A DNA stretch of 64,000 bases from Micromonospora zingiberis (GCF_004331455.1 NZ_SJJR01000008.1:186001-250000), one strand, 5' to 3'; shown: positions 1 through 8,206, counted from the first letter of the stretch. The notes: generated from the sequence alone by a model not told the origin. Numbers and translations are program-made.

Positions 1-2
1 TC

Positions 3-809
3 GAGGTGCCGAACAGCGTCGGTGGCTACCGCTACTACCGGGCCTCGGCCGACGGGCACATCCCGATCGAGGCCAGCAACTCGATCCTGGGCACCTGGAC
101 CAGCCTGGGGAACCTGTCGCACCTGGGCATCTCCAACGGCACCGGCGGCGGCAACATCGTCGAGGGCCCGATGTGGATGCAGTTCAACGGCCGCGACGAG
201 TGGGCGTTGTACCTGGACCAGTTCGCCACCAACCGTGGTTACCTGCCGATCACCTCGACGAACCTGGGCAGTGTCACCAACTTCCGGATCCGGTCGGACT
301 ACAACATGGGCGCCAGCCGTAAGCGGCACGGCTCGATCCTGAACCTGACCGCCGCCGAGGAGAGTCGGGTGCTGGCCCGCTGGGGCAGCGTCAACTCCCC
401 GGTCAACCGGATCCAGTCGTACACCCACCAGGACCGGTACGTGCGGCACGCCAACTACGACGTACGCATCGACCCGAACGTCAGCCCCGCCCAGGACGCC
501 CAGTTCCGGGTGGTGCCCGGCCTGGCCAACAACTCCGGGTACGTGTCGTTCGAGTCGGTCAACTATCCGGGCTACTACCTGCGGCACTACGGCTTCGACT
601 TCGTGCTCGCGGCCAACGACGGCAGTTCGATCTTCGCCGCCGACGCCACCTTCCGGCAGGTCGCCGGGCTGGGCAACAGCGGTTGGTCGTCGTTCCAGTC
701 GTACAACTACCCGGACCGGTACATCCGGCACTACGACTACCAACTCCGCCTCGACCCGATCACGGACACCCCGGGACGTAACGACGCCACCTTCCGGCTG
801 ACCTCGTAA
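3..809 (+). CDS. GH43-type arabinan-degrading enzyme with C-terminal AbfB domain, 5'-truncated by window edge
   Basis: Only the last 268 codons are present; the frame is open from base 3 and the start lies outside the window. The first ~125 residues look like the end of a glycoside hydrolase family 43 five-bladed propeller (a VEGPMW stretch, then WALYLDQF). The remainder holds three similar ~45-residue blocks, each with a QSY/ESVNYP-x-RYIRHY-type segment and ending in xDATFR. That is the AbfB (CBM42-like) beta-trefoil, which in known family members binds arabinofuranose side chains of arabinoxylan. The protein is probably secreted and acts on plant polysaccharide, but the signal peptide cannot be seen. 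A strong hairpin follows the stop. The AbfB assignment is firm; GH43 rests on a partial domain. Confidence 0.85.
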   Translation, partial: EVPNSVGGYRYYRASADGHIPIEASNSILGTWTSLGNLSHLGISNGTGGGNIVEGPMWMQFNGRDEWALYLDQFATNRGYLPITSTNLGSVTNFRIRSDYNMGASRKRHGSILNLTAAEESRVLARWGSVNSPVNRIQSYTHQDRYVRHANYDVRIDPNVSPAQDAQFRVVPGLANNSGYVSFESVNYPGYYLRHYGFDFVLAANDGSSIFAADATFRQVAGLGNSGWSSFQSYNYPDRYIRHYDYQLRLDPITDTPGRNDATFRLTS

Positions 810-823
810 CTCCCGTGCCCCTT

Positions 824-856
824 GGCTCCGCCACGGCAGCCGGCCGTGGCGGAGCC
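824..856. terminator. Bidirectional hairpin terminator between convergent genes
   Basis: A perfect 13-bp inverted repeat (GGCTCCGCCACGG and its complement) with a 7-nt loop lies 15 bp after the arabinosidase stop. It faces the convergent end of the redox-peptide operon. There is no U-tract, as is common for actinobacterial terminators. Confidence 0.75.
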
Positions 857-935
857 GGGGGCCCACCTGTGCGGCGTCGCCGCCGAGTCCTTCCGTCAGG
901 TTCGGCCGGCAACGCCGGTGAGGCCTTCGATCCCG

Positions 936-1496
936 TCAGCGACCACTGAGGTCGGCCTGACCGGACGGGCCGGTCGGGCGCAACAGATAGGTCAGGTCGT
1001 CCCAGCGCACCACCAGGCCGGCCAGCAGCGCGCCCGTGGCGGCGGCCACCGTCAGGCCCGCCGGGTGGCCGGGCTCCGGTGTGACCGTTGCCGCCCCGGT
1101 CACCGCGGCTGCGGTCAGCAGGAGGTTGCGGACCACGTGCGTCGGGCCGAGCGGCTCGGCGCCACGCCCGAAGCAGTTGCAGGCTGCCCGGCCGGGGCGC
1201 CGCAGCGCCGTCACCACCGCGCCGGTGAGGACCGTGAACAGCACCGCGGCGGAGAGCAGCGCGGCGGTCGCGAAGCCGACCCCGACCAGCGGCGAGGCGG
1301 CAAGACCGATCGCGACGGCGGTCTCCGCGGCGGTGACACCCCCGGCCACCGGGCGTGCCAGGCGCCTCGGTACGCCGAAGGCCGGCAGCGACGCGGCGAA
1401 GGCGGCGAAGGCGCGCAGGCCCCGCACCTTGCTCACCGAGGAGACGGTGAGAACCAGGCCGGTCAGTACCGCGCACAGTACGCCGACGTACGTCAT
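936..1496 (-). CDS. MauE/DoxX-like redox-associated membrane protein
   Basis: A 186-residue hydrophobic protein with about four membrane segments. Between the third and fourth lies a CNCFG motif, resembling the CxCFG-type motif of the MauE branch of the DoxX/VKOR-like membrane family. MauE is known from methylamine utilisation, where with the thioredoxin MauD it is needed to mature the disulfide-rich small subunit of methylamine dehydrogenase. Here it is the last gene of an operon that also has a MauD/TlpA-like gene and a Cys-rich peptide, so I infer that it passes electrons across the membrane for disulfide formation or isomerisation in that peptide. I chose the ATG at 1496 because it overlaps the upstream stop as ATGA; an ATG at 1538 would add 14 residues and overlap the peptidase gene further. 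Confidence 0.8.
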   Translation of the reverse strand: MTYVGVLCAVLTGLVLTVSSVSKVRGLRAFAAFAASLPAFGVPRRLARPVAGGVTAAETAVAIGLAASPLVGVGFATAALLSAAVLFTVLTGAVVTALRRPGRAACNCFGRGAEPLGPTHVVRNLLLTAAAVTGAATVTPEPGHPAGLTVAAATGALLAGLVVRWDDLTYLLRPTGPSGQADLSGR

Positions 1497-2029
1497 GACC
1501 ACGGCCGTTGCGTGTTGCCGGACGAGCCGAGTCGACATCGGACCCGGCCGAGGAGCCGGTGGGCCGGGACGTATCCGATAAGCCGGGAGTCCCAGCTGCG
1601 CGCCAGGTTGTCGCCGACCACGACGAACTGCCCGGCCGGCACCCGCCCGGACGGGTTGCCGCTGAGCGCCGGGAGCAGGTCCCAGGGCACGGGGTCGCCC
1701 GGAACCGCCACCACCCGCTTGATCATCCACTGCCGGTCCGCGACGGCGGACGGGCCGGCGGTCGGCGGCATCGGCGGACGGAGCCAGCCGTGTACGTCCG
1801 GGCGTTCCAGGACGACGACCTGGCCGGGCCGGGGCGCCCGGCCCCTGCGCACGAGCACCCGGTCGCCGTCGCCGTACGTGGGCCACATGCTCTGCCCGCG
1901 TACCGTGACGACGGCCAGCCCGCGCCGCACCGCGACGATCCCCGCCACCACCACCGCAGCCGACGAACACAGCACCACCGGCAAGGGCACGCCGAGCAGC
2001 AGAGTGAGCAGACCGAACCCGGTACTCAT
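1493..2029 (-). CDS. S26 family signal peptidase (type I, LepB-like)
   Basis: A 178-residue membrane-anchored serine protease. One N-terminal hydrophobic helix (about residues 5-35) is followed by the S26 box GQSMWPT with the likely nucleophile Ser47, box D WMIKRVVAVPGD with the general base Lys104, and box E VVGDNLARSWDSR. All catalytic elements of a bacterial signal peptidase I are present. It sits between the exporter and the MauE-like gene with 4-bp ATGA overlaps on both sides, so it is translated as part of the peptide operon and is unlikely to be the housekeeping LepB. The peptide precursor upstream has a good A-x-A site (ADA/A) for such an enzyme, making it the likely leader-processing protease. 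Confidence 0.88.
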   Translation of the reverse strand: MSTGFGLLTLLLGVPLPVVLCSSAAVVVAGIVAVRRGLAVVTVRGQSMWPTYGDGDRVLVRRGRAPRPGQVVVLERPDVHGWLRPPMPPTAGPSAVADRQWMIKRVVAVPGDPVPWDLLPALSGNPSGRVPAGQFVVVGDNLARSWDSRLIGYVPAHRLLGRVRCRLGSSGNTQRPWS

Positions 2030-3978
2030 CGTCGCCCCGTCGCGGGTTCCGGTACCGGCGACGCCGGCTGGTACCCGCTGGCCTGGGCGTGGAACAGCCG
2101 GGCGTACCGGCCGCCAGCTGACAGGAGCGTGGCATGGTTCCCCTGTTCGACGACGCGGCCCCCGTCGAGCACCACGATGGCGTCGGCGTCCCGCAAGGCG
2201 TTGAGCCGGTGCGAGATGAGCAGGGTGGTGCCGCCGCGAAAGGTCAGCAGCGACCGATGAATCTCCTCCTCGGCGGCGGCGTCGAGGGCCGCCGACGGCT
2301 CGTCGAGGATCATGAGTTCACGCCGTTGCCCGACGAAGGCCCTGGCCAGCGCCAGCCGCTGCCACTGCCCACCGGACAGGGGCACGCCGCTGTCCGGGCC
2401 GGCGCGGTCCGACTCGCTCAAGAACATCCGGGACAGCAGGGTCCGGTAGCCGTGTGGCATCGCCGCGACCGTGTCGTGAATCCCGGCCCGGCGCGCGGCC
2501 GCCTCGATTCGCGGTTGGTCGGCGAGGGCGGTGAGGTCGCCGAGCCCGATGTTGTCGGCCGCCGACATGTCGTAACACATGTAGTCCTGGAACACCGCAC
2601 CGACGCGGCGGCGCAGCTCGGCCGGGTCGACCTCGCGGATGTCGACACCGTCCCACAGCACGCTGCCCCGGGTCGGATCGTAGAACCGGCACAGCAGCTT
2701 GACCAGTGTGGACTTGCCCGCCCCGTTGAGGCCGACCAGCCCGAGCACCGCGCCGCGCGGGATGACCAGGTCGACGCCGCGAAGCACCCACGGGTGCGCG
2801 TCGGAGTAGCGGAACCACACGTCGCGCAGCTCGATGCCGTGTCGCAGCGCGGGCAACGGGGCCGGTGCCGCACCGACCGGCAGGTCCGGATCGGCATCGG
2901 TGATCGCCAGATGGTGACCGAGCATCAGCAACGCGTGGTGCGTACGGGCCGACTCCTGCGCCATCGCGGTCAGCGCGGCCTGCACGCCGGTGACCGCGGC
3001 GACGAAGATGCTGATGTCACCGATGGTGAGCCGGCCCTGGGCGGCGGCGCCGACCGCCCAGACGAGTCCCGCCCCGGCGACCGCCGCGGCCAGCAACGCG
3101 GCCCCGGCCTGGGTGGCCGCCTCCCGGCGGTCCAGCCGCCGCCGGGCGCCGTCAGCGGTCCGCCGGCTGGCCAGCATCCGGTCACGCAGGTGCGCCCCGA
3201 TCGCCAGCAGTCGGATCTCCTTGGCCGCCGCGACGGTGCCGAGCAGGTCGGCGTGGAACATCTCCTGCCGCTCCACCGGCCCGATCTCCAGAAACACCCG
3301 CGCCCGACGTCGGGCGAGGGCGAGTTGGGTCAGCAGCGTCGGCACGCCGGCCGCGAGGGTGAGCACGGTCATTGCCGGGCTGACCACCCACAGCACGCCG
3401 AGGAACGACGCGATGGTGATGCCGGCGCGCAGCACGCCGAGCCCGCCGTCGAGTGCCTCGTTCGGCAGCATCGCACCCTGTTGGGCGAGCCGGAGTCGAT
3501 CCAGGAACCGGGGGTTCTCGAACGGGCCGAGCCCGACGATGCGGTCGACGGCGACGAACAGCCGCTCCCGCACCGCCAGGCCGACCCGGCGATCCAACTC
3601 CGCACGCTGGTATCGGGCCACCACCGGCACCATGGCGGCGACCACACCCGCAGCGGCCAGGCCGCCGGCCAGGGCCACCACGGCACCCGTCGAGACGCTG
3701 GGTCCGGTCAGGCCGTTGAGCACCAGCTTGGTCAGCCACGCGGTCAGCACCGGCAGGCCACCCGCGAGCAGTGTCACCGTCACGTACAGGGCAAACCGCC
3801 AGGGTGCGGTGCGCGCGGCAAGCGCGACGGCCACCCGGGCCCGCCGCGCCGCTCCCGGCTCGGGTGGCAGGTGAGTGTCGGCCCCGGCCGGCGTGGCCCG
3901 GCCGGCCGACCCCGGAGGGCCGGCCGCGTCGAGGCGGCCACCGCGGCCCGGTCCGTCGGCCGCCCCCGTGGTGGTCAT
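2026..3978 (-). CDS. ABC transporter, fused permease-ATPase (peptide exporter type)
   Basis: A 650-residue half-transporter: a ~70-residue polar N-terminus, a six-helix membrane domain (about 70-350), then a nucleotide-binding domain with Walker A GLNGAGKST (about residue 418), signature LSGGQWQRLALARAF (about 533) and Walker B LMILDEPSAALD (about 558). There is no N-terminal C39 peptidase domain, so leader removal must be done elsewhere; the S26 peptidase in the same operon is the obvious candidate. It overlaps both neighbours by ATGA (thioredoxin gene upstream, peptidase downstream). Such homodimeric exporters move lipids, drugs or peptides; peptide is inferred here only from the Cys-rich precursor gene at the head of the operon. 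Confidence 0.88.
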   Translation of the reverse strand: MTTTGAADGPGRGGRLDAAGPPGSAGRATPAGADTHLPPEPGAARRARVAVALAARTAPWRFALYVTVTLLAGGLPVLTAWLTKLVLNGLTGPSVSTGAVVALAGGLAAAGVVAAMVPVVARYQRAELDRRVGLAVRERLFVAVDRIVGLGPFENPRFLDRLRLAQQGAMLPNEALDGGLGVLRAGITIASFLGVLWVVSPAMTVLTLAAGVPTLLTQLALARRRARVFLEIGPVERQEMFHADLLGTVAAAKEIRLLAIGAHLRDRMLASRRTADGARRRLDRREAATQAGAALLAAAVAGAGLVWAVGAAAQGRLTIGDISIFVAAVTGVQAALTAMAQESARTHHALLMLGHHLAITDADPDLPVGAAPAPLPALRHGIELRDVWFRYSDAHPWVLRGVDLVIPRGAVLGLVGLNGAGKSTLVKLLCRFYDPTRGSVLWDGVDIREVDPAELRRRVGAVFQDYMCYDMSAADNIGLGDLTALADQPRIEAAARRAGIHDTVAAMPHGYRTLLSRMFLSESDRAGPDSGVPLSGGQWQRLALARAFVGQRRELMILDEPSAALDAAAEEEIHRSLLTFRGGTTLLISHRLNALRDADAIVVLDGGRVVEQGNHATLLSAGGRYARLFHAQASGYQPASPVPEPATGRR

Positions 3979-4517
3979 GCCCGGGCACCGGCCGGGCGAC
4001 CGACGACGACATCGTTGTCCGCGACGACGAGCCGGCCGTCGTCGGCCCGGGCGACCCGCACGATGATCGGGTACGCGCTGACCCCGAACGCCGTGCCGAC
4101 CGCGCCCCCGTCTCGGTCCTCCCGCACGACCCGGGCGACCGGACGCAGCCGCTGTACGAACTCATCGGCGCTGTCGTCATCACCGGTCACCACGGCGACC
4201 AGCGGCTCGTCGGGCCAGGTCTGTGCGCCGTACTCTACCAGGGCCGGCAACTTGTCCTGGCACGGCCCGCAGGTTGGCGAGAGGAACGCCACGACGGTGC
4301 CGTCGGCGATGTCCGTGGAGCGGATCGGGTGCCCGTCCACGGTCGCCGAATCGAAGGCGTCGATCGCCTGGCCGACGCGTACCCGGGTTGGTGGACGGCC
4401 GAGGTCGCCGAGCCGTTCCGACTGCTCCCGCAGCCGTTTGGCCAGGCCGATGGTGAGTATCAGGTTCAAAACGCAGAGCGCGCCGAGCACAACGACGGCG
4501 GCAACCAAGATGGGCAA
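3975..4517 (-). CDS. Membrane-anchored TlpA/MauD-like thioredoxin
   Basis: A 180-residue protein with one N-terminal transmembrane helix (residues 3-25) and an extracytoplasmic thioredoxin fold. The redox motif is CGPC (Cys83, Cys86) in FLSPTCGPCQDKLPAL, and a cis-Pro loop is seen at SAYPIIV. Members of this family reduce or oxidise disulfides outside the membrane; MauD is the relative paired with MauE. The start is TTG at 4517, decided by an AGGAG 6-7 nt upstream; no ATG in this frame fits. It is the first gene after the peptide gene and overlaps the ABC gene by ATGA. I infer a role in pairing the eight Cys of the peptide, receiving electrons from or giving them to the MauE-like protein. Confidence 0.87.
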   Translation of the reverse strand: MPILVAAVVVLGALCVLNLILTIGLAKRLREQSERLGDLGRPPTRVRVGQAIDAFDSATVDGHPIRSTDIADGTVVAFLSPTCGPCQDKLPALVEYGAQTWPDEPLVAVVTGDDDSADEFVQRLRPVARVVREDRDGGAVGTAFGVSAYPIIVRVARADDGRLVVADNDVVVGRPAGARA

Positions 4518-4553
4518 TGTTCACTCCTGTCCGGCGAAACGGCTGGGCGGGAT

Positions 4554-4588
4554 GCCGGCGGCCCGTCCATGTCGGACGGGCCGCCGGC
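4554..4588 (-). terminator. Strong hairpin after the precursor gene, possible partial terminator
   Basis: A perfect 15-bp inverted repeat (GCCGGCGGCCCGTCC and complement) with a 5-nt loop lies 38 nt after the peptide stop and 37 nt before the thioredoxin start. In many peptide operons a hairpin in this position stops most transcripts so that precursor outnumbers maturation proteins. Partial read-through here is inferred from position. Confidence 0.7.
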
Positions 4589-4625
4589 CGGCACCGCCGT
4601 CAGATCACGGTGCCCAGTTCGGCGC

Positions 4626-4811
4626 TCAGTTGCAGTAGTAGACCTGGCAGCCGCAGCCGCTGCGGCAGATCGCCCAGCAGGAGCGGTAGTTGCACTGCCA
4701 GCAGCTGGCGTAGTAGGTGTCGACGGGCGGCCCACACGCCGCGTCGGCCGTCACCACGGGCACCAGCCGGCCGAGCAGCTGGGTGCCCCAGCTCTCGATC
4801 TTCTTGTACAT
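4626..4811 (-). CDS. Cys-rich precursor peptide, candidate secreted disulfide peptide
   Basis: A 61-residue peptide not belonging to a family I can name. Residues 1-24 form a leader with basic start (MYKKIE), a short hydrophobic stretch (LLGRLVPVV) and an A-D-A/A type I signal-peptidase site at 22-25. The predicted 37-residue mature part has eight Cys (26, 37, 40, 45, 49, 53, 55, 60), two Trp each directly after a Cys, and five Tyr; the SCWQC and SCWAIC segments form a near-repeat. The start is fixed by GAGGAG five nt upstream of the ATG. It heads an operon of thioredoxin, ABC exporter, signal peptidase and MauE-like protein, so four disulfides and export are likely. No radical-SAM, LanB/C/M, YcaO or lasso enzymes are nearby. 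It could be a bacteriocin, signal or metal/redox peptide; function unknown. Confidence 0.8.
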   Translation of the reverse strand: MYKKIESWGTQLLGRLVPVVTADAACGPPVDTYYASCWQCNYRSCWAICRSGCGCQVYYCN

Positions 4812-4867
4812 GCCATCTCCTCACTCGTCGGTGCCGACATCCCGGCAGGACGACCCTCCCAAGCAGG

Positions 4868-4932
4868 TCTTGGTCGGCGTCTTGCCAATATCTGGTCACC
4901 GATCTGGTGCCGCATTGGAAGACGGCTATATT
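4868..4932 (+). promoter_or_regulatory. Direct-repeat operator and promoter between peptide gene and SARP gene
   Basis: Four related heptamers, TCTTGGT (4868), TCTTGCC (4880), TCTGGTC (4891) and TCTGGTG (4903), lie in one orientation at 12, 11 and 12 bp spacing. The last sits where a -35 box would be, 18 bp before a TATATT -10 at 4927-4932, which drives the SARP gene at 4967. SARP proteins are known to bind heptamer direct repeats with about 11 bp period overlapping the -35. Autoregulation plus control of the divergent peptide operon is inferred. Confidence 0.5.
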
Positions 4933-4966
4933 CGGCAGTACAGCCGGTCGGGGCTCGGGGGGATCC

Positions 4967-7900
4967 GTGTCGACAGTGGTCTTGCTGGGTCAGGTCCGGG
5001 TGTGCCACTCCCACGTCGAGGTCGACCTCGGACCACCGAAACGCAGGGCGGTGTTCGCCGCGCTCGCCGCGGATCCGGCCGTCCCGGTGCCGGTCTCGGT
5101 GCTTGTCCGGCGGGTGTGGGACGACGAACCGCCGGCCGCCGCCCGGGACGCGCTCTACGTCCACGTGATGCATCTACGGCGGGCGCTGGCCGGCGAGGAT
5201 GCGCCACGGCTCGTCCGTGCCCGCGACGGCTACCAGCTCGACATCGACCCCGACGCGGTGGACCTGCACCGCTTCATCCGGATCATCGACGCCGCAGCGG
5301 CGCTGCACGACGATCCGAGCCGGCAGGCCGCCCAGTTGCGGGCGGCACTTGACCTGTGGCGCGGCGCGCCGTTCGCCGGTCTGCCCGGCGCCTGGTTCGA
5401 CCGGATCCGCGAAGACCTGCGCCGCCAGCATCTGTCGGCCATCGTCACCTGGGCCGGATGCGAGCTGCGACTGGGCGAACACCGGCGGGTGCTGGCCGAG
5501 GTGCCCAGACTGGCCGCAGAACAGCCCCTGGTGGAGCCGCTCGTGGCGGTGACCATGCGGGCCCTGTGCCGGGCCGGTCGGACCGCCGAGGCGCTGGAGA
5601 GCTACGCGAACACCCGTGCGCTGCTCGCCGAACGGCTTGGCGTCGAACCTGGCAGCGAGCTGCGGGAACTGCACCTGGCCATCCTGCGCGGGACGGACCG
5701 CGACGACGGCCCGGGCGCCCCGGTGCCGCTCGAATCGACCAGCGGTGCCCGGGGGACGCTTTCGACGCCGCACCCACCTGCCGGGCCACCGCCGACCCCG
5801 ACCGTGCCCCGGCAGCTCCCACCGGCGCCGGAGCTGTTCGTGGGCCGGCACACCGAGATGGAGCTGTTGGGCCGGCTCGGCAAACTCACGATGATCTGCG
5901 GCATGGCCGGTGTCGGGAAAACCGCCCTCGCGCTGAACTGGGCGCACCGTCAGGCACCCGCCTTTCCCGACGGCCAGTTGTACGTGAATCTGCGCGGCTG
6001 GGACGAGGAGCCGGCGCTGACTCCGCAGACCGCGCTGGTTCACCTGCTGACCGGCCTGGGCGTGCCGGCCCACCAGGTCCCAGCCGACGTGGAACTGGCG
6101 GCGTCGATGTTCCGGACGATGACCGCCGCGCGGCAGGTACTCGTCCTGCTGGACAACGCCGGGTCCGCCGAACAGGTCCGGCAGCTGCTGCCCGCCGGCC
6201 CCGGCTGCCGGGTCGTCGTCACCGGCCGGGAACGCCTCGCTGGTCTGGTCGCCCAGAACGGCGCCACCGAGATCGACATCGACGTGCTGGACATCGCCGA
6301 GGCGAGCACGCTGCTCGAACGGGTGTTGGGTGGCCCCCGGCCCGGGATCGCCGAGTTGGCCCGGGCCTGCGGCCAGCTGCCTCTCGCGCTGCGCATCGCC
6401 GGTGCCACCGTCGTCAGTGGCGCCCGTGTCCCGGTGGACGTCCTCGTCGAGCGACTCAACTCCGACCAGCGGCTCGGCGCGCTGGCCATTCACCATGACG
6501 CCAGCGCCACCGTGCAGCGGGCCTTCGACCATTCCTACGCCGCGCTCGACCCGCTGACCCAACGGCTGTTCCGGCTGCTGGGGAACCTTCCGGTCACCTC
6601 GTTCAGCGCCGGGCTCGCCGGGGCGCTACTGGAGGCCCCGGTCGACGACGGGCTGGAGCGGCTGGTGGCGGCGCATCTGCTGCTGCGGGTCGCCGACGAT
6701 CGGTACACCTTTCACGACCTACTCAAGGAGTACGCCCGTGACCGAGCCGCGCGAAGCGACTCGGACGACGTGCGGCAGGCGTCGATCCGCCGGGGGTACG
6801 ACTGGTTCCTGCGACGGGCCCGTAGTGCCGCCCACATCCTCTACCCCCAACTGGTCCGGCTGGAGCCGGAGCCTGAACCGGTCTTCGCGGAGGCGGCGGA
6901 CGCGGTGCTGTGGCTGCGTACCGAGGAGCCGCAACTGGCCGAGATGATCGTCGCGGCCGAGTCCCGGGGCGAGTCGGCGATGGGCTGGCGGCTCGCCGAC
7001 AGCCTGCGTGGCCACTTCATGTCGTCCCGCAACCTGGTCCTGTGGGACCAGCTCATCGGCATCGGCCTGGCAGCTGCCCAGGCGCAGGGGGACGTGCGAG
7101 CCCAGGCCGCCATGCACCTCGCGGCGGGAGTCGCCCGGGTCGTCGCCGGCCAGCACGACGATGCGGTCGAGCACTGCCGACGGGCCGCGACACTGAGCGA
7201 ACAGGCGGGCTGGACCGTCGGACTGTCGTCCGCGCTGACCACGCTCGGCGTGCGGCACGCCCACCTGGGCGACACCGCGGAGGCGGCCCGGTGCACCGAG
7301 CTGGCCCTGACCGCCAGCAGATCCGCTGGCAGACTGGCCAGCGTCGCGATCAACCTCAACAACCTCGCCGCGATCAACATTCAGCTCGGTCGGTTCGCCA
7401 TCGCTGGCCAGCAGCTCGCCGAGGCGCTGCGACTGCACACCGGCGCGGGCACCCGGCGGGGTGCCGCATCCGTGATGGTGAACCTCGGCTCCCTGCACTA
7501 CGCCCAGGGCCGTCCGGAACGGGCCGAGCGGTACCTACGCCACAGCGCGGACATCTACCACGGTCTCGCCGACCGGGAGGGTGCGGCGAGTGCGCTCAGC
7601 CACCTCGCGCTGGTGCAGCTGCTGCTCGTTCGTCCCGGGCAGGCACTGCACAGTGCGCGCAGCGCCCTGGCCGCGGTCCGTGGCACCGGCGATCCGCACA
7701 CCGAGGCGCTGGCCCTCATCAGTCTCGCCACGGTCCACGGCCGGTACGGCCGGCACCACGGCAGCCTGCTGTACCTGCGACGTGCGCTGCGCCTCGCCGA
7801 GGACACGGCGGACCGGCAGTGGGTGTGCCTTGCGCTGCTCGGCACCGCCGAGGCGCAGCTGGCCGTGGGCCTGAGCACCGCGGCTGCCGTCACCGCGCGC

Positions 7901-8107
7901 CGGGCACTGGACCTGGCCCGCTCGGCGAGCTACACCGGCTACGAGGGTCAGGCGCTCGCCATGCTGGGCCGCGTGATGCTGGTGCACGGAGCACCGGAAG
8001 ACGCCGTCGATTTCGCCCTCAGGGCTGTGGACGTGCAACGCCGGACCGGGCACCGGCTCGGCCTGGCCCGCAGCCTCAGGCTGCTCGCCCAGGCCCGGGC
8101 CGCCTGA
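4967..8107 (+). CDS. AfsR/SARP family regulator: BTAD, NB-ARC and TPR domains
   Basis: A 1046-residue regulator. The N-terminus is an OmpR-like winged helix (LLGQVRV...KRRAVFAALA) and a bacterial transcriptional activation domain to about residue 245. A linker rich in Pro follows, then an NB-ARC ATPase with P-loop GMAGVGKT near residue 313 and a Walker B-like VLVLLDNA, and about eight TPR-type helical repeats from ~residue 690 to the end. This is the layout of AfsR-type activators of secondary metabolism. The open frame extends upstream, but GTG 4967 is chosen because it follows a G-rich ribosome site and begins exactly at the conserved winged-helix strand. It is divergent from the Cys-rich peptide operon, and repeats in the shared 155-bp gap make it the likely pathway-specific activator. 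Confidence 0.87.
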   Translation: MSTVVLLGQVRVCHSHVEVDLGPPKRRAVFAALAADPAVPVPVSVLVRRVWDDEPPAAARDALYVHVMHLRRALAGEDAPRLVRARDGYQLDIDPDAVDLHRFIRIIDAAAALHDDPSRQAAQLRAALDLWRGAPFAGLPGAWFDRIREDLRRQHLSAIVTWAGCELRLGEHRRVLAEVPRLAAEQPLVEPLVAVTMRALCRAGRTAEALESYANTRALLAERLGVEPGSELRELHLAILRGTDRDDGPGAPVPLESTSGARGTLSTPHPPAGPPPTPTVPRQLPPAPELFVGRHTEMELLGRLGKLTMICGMAGVGKTALALNWAHRQAPAFPDGQLYVNLRGWDEEPALTPQTALVHLLTGLGVPAHQVPADVELAASMFRTMTAARQVLVLLDNAGSAEQVRQLLPAGPGCRVVVTGRERLAGLVAQNGATEIDIDVLDIAEASTLLERVLGGPRPGIAELARACGQLPLALRIAGATVVSGARVPVDVLVERLNSDQRLGALAIHHDASATVQRAFDHSYAALDPLTQRLFRLLGNLPVTSFSAGLAGALLEAPVDDGLERLVAAHLLLRVADDRYTFHDLLKEYARDRAARSDSDDVRQASIRRGYDWFLRRARSAAHILYPQLVRLEPEPEPVFAEAADAVLWLRTEEPQLAEMIVAAESRGESAMGWRLADSLRGHFMSSRNLVLWDQLIGIGLAAAQAQGDVRAQAAMHLAAGVARVVAGQHDDAVEHCRRAATLSEQAGWTVGLSSALTTLGVRHAHLGDTAEAARCTELALTASRSAGRLASVAINLNNLAAINIQLGRFAIAGQQLAEALRLHTGAGTRRGAASVMVNLGSLHYAQGRPERAERYLRHSADIYHGLADREGAASALSHLALVQLLLVRPGQALHSARSALAAVRGTGDPHTEALALISLATVHGRYGRHHGSLLYLRRALRLAEDTADRQWVCLALLGTAEAQLAVGLSTAAAVTARRALDLARSASYTGYEGQALAMLGRVMLVHGAPEDAVDFALRAVDVQRRTGHRLGLARSLRLLAQARAA

Positions 8108-8206
8108 CCCGCCGATGGCGCCAGCCGCTGCGCCGTTTCAGCGCCCATACCTCGCAGGGGCGGTGTCTGGCCGACTCTGCGCGCGACCCGGTCGTGCGGT
8201 CGATCG

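Noticed and set aside
2134..4638. Long plus-strand open frame across the ABC exporter and thioredoxin genes
   Set aside because: It is antisense to genes with clear Walker and CGPC motifs; its translation is low-complexity Arg/Gly/Pro/His, typical of high-GC shadows.
936..4811. True methylamine dehydrogenase operon
   Set aside because: The MauE- and MauD-like genes are present but MauA/MauB subunits and the di-heme MauG are absent, and the Cys-rich peptide is far smaller than MauA.
5174..6562. Minus-strand open frame within the SARP gene
   Set aside because: Composition is shadow-like and no domain is seen; the plus strand has BTAD and NB-ARC motifs.
936..8107. Lanthipeptide, lasso peptide, thiopeptide or sactipeptide cluster
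   Set aside because: No LanB/C/M, asparagine-synthetase-like lasso cyclase, YcaO or radical-SAM gene is present.
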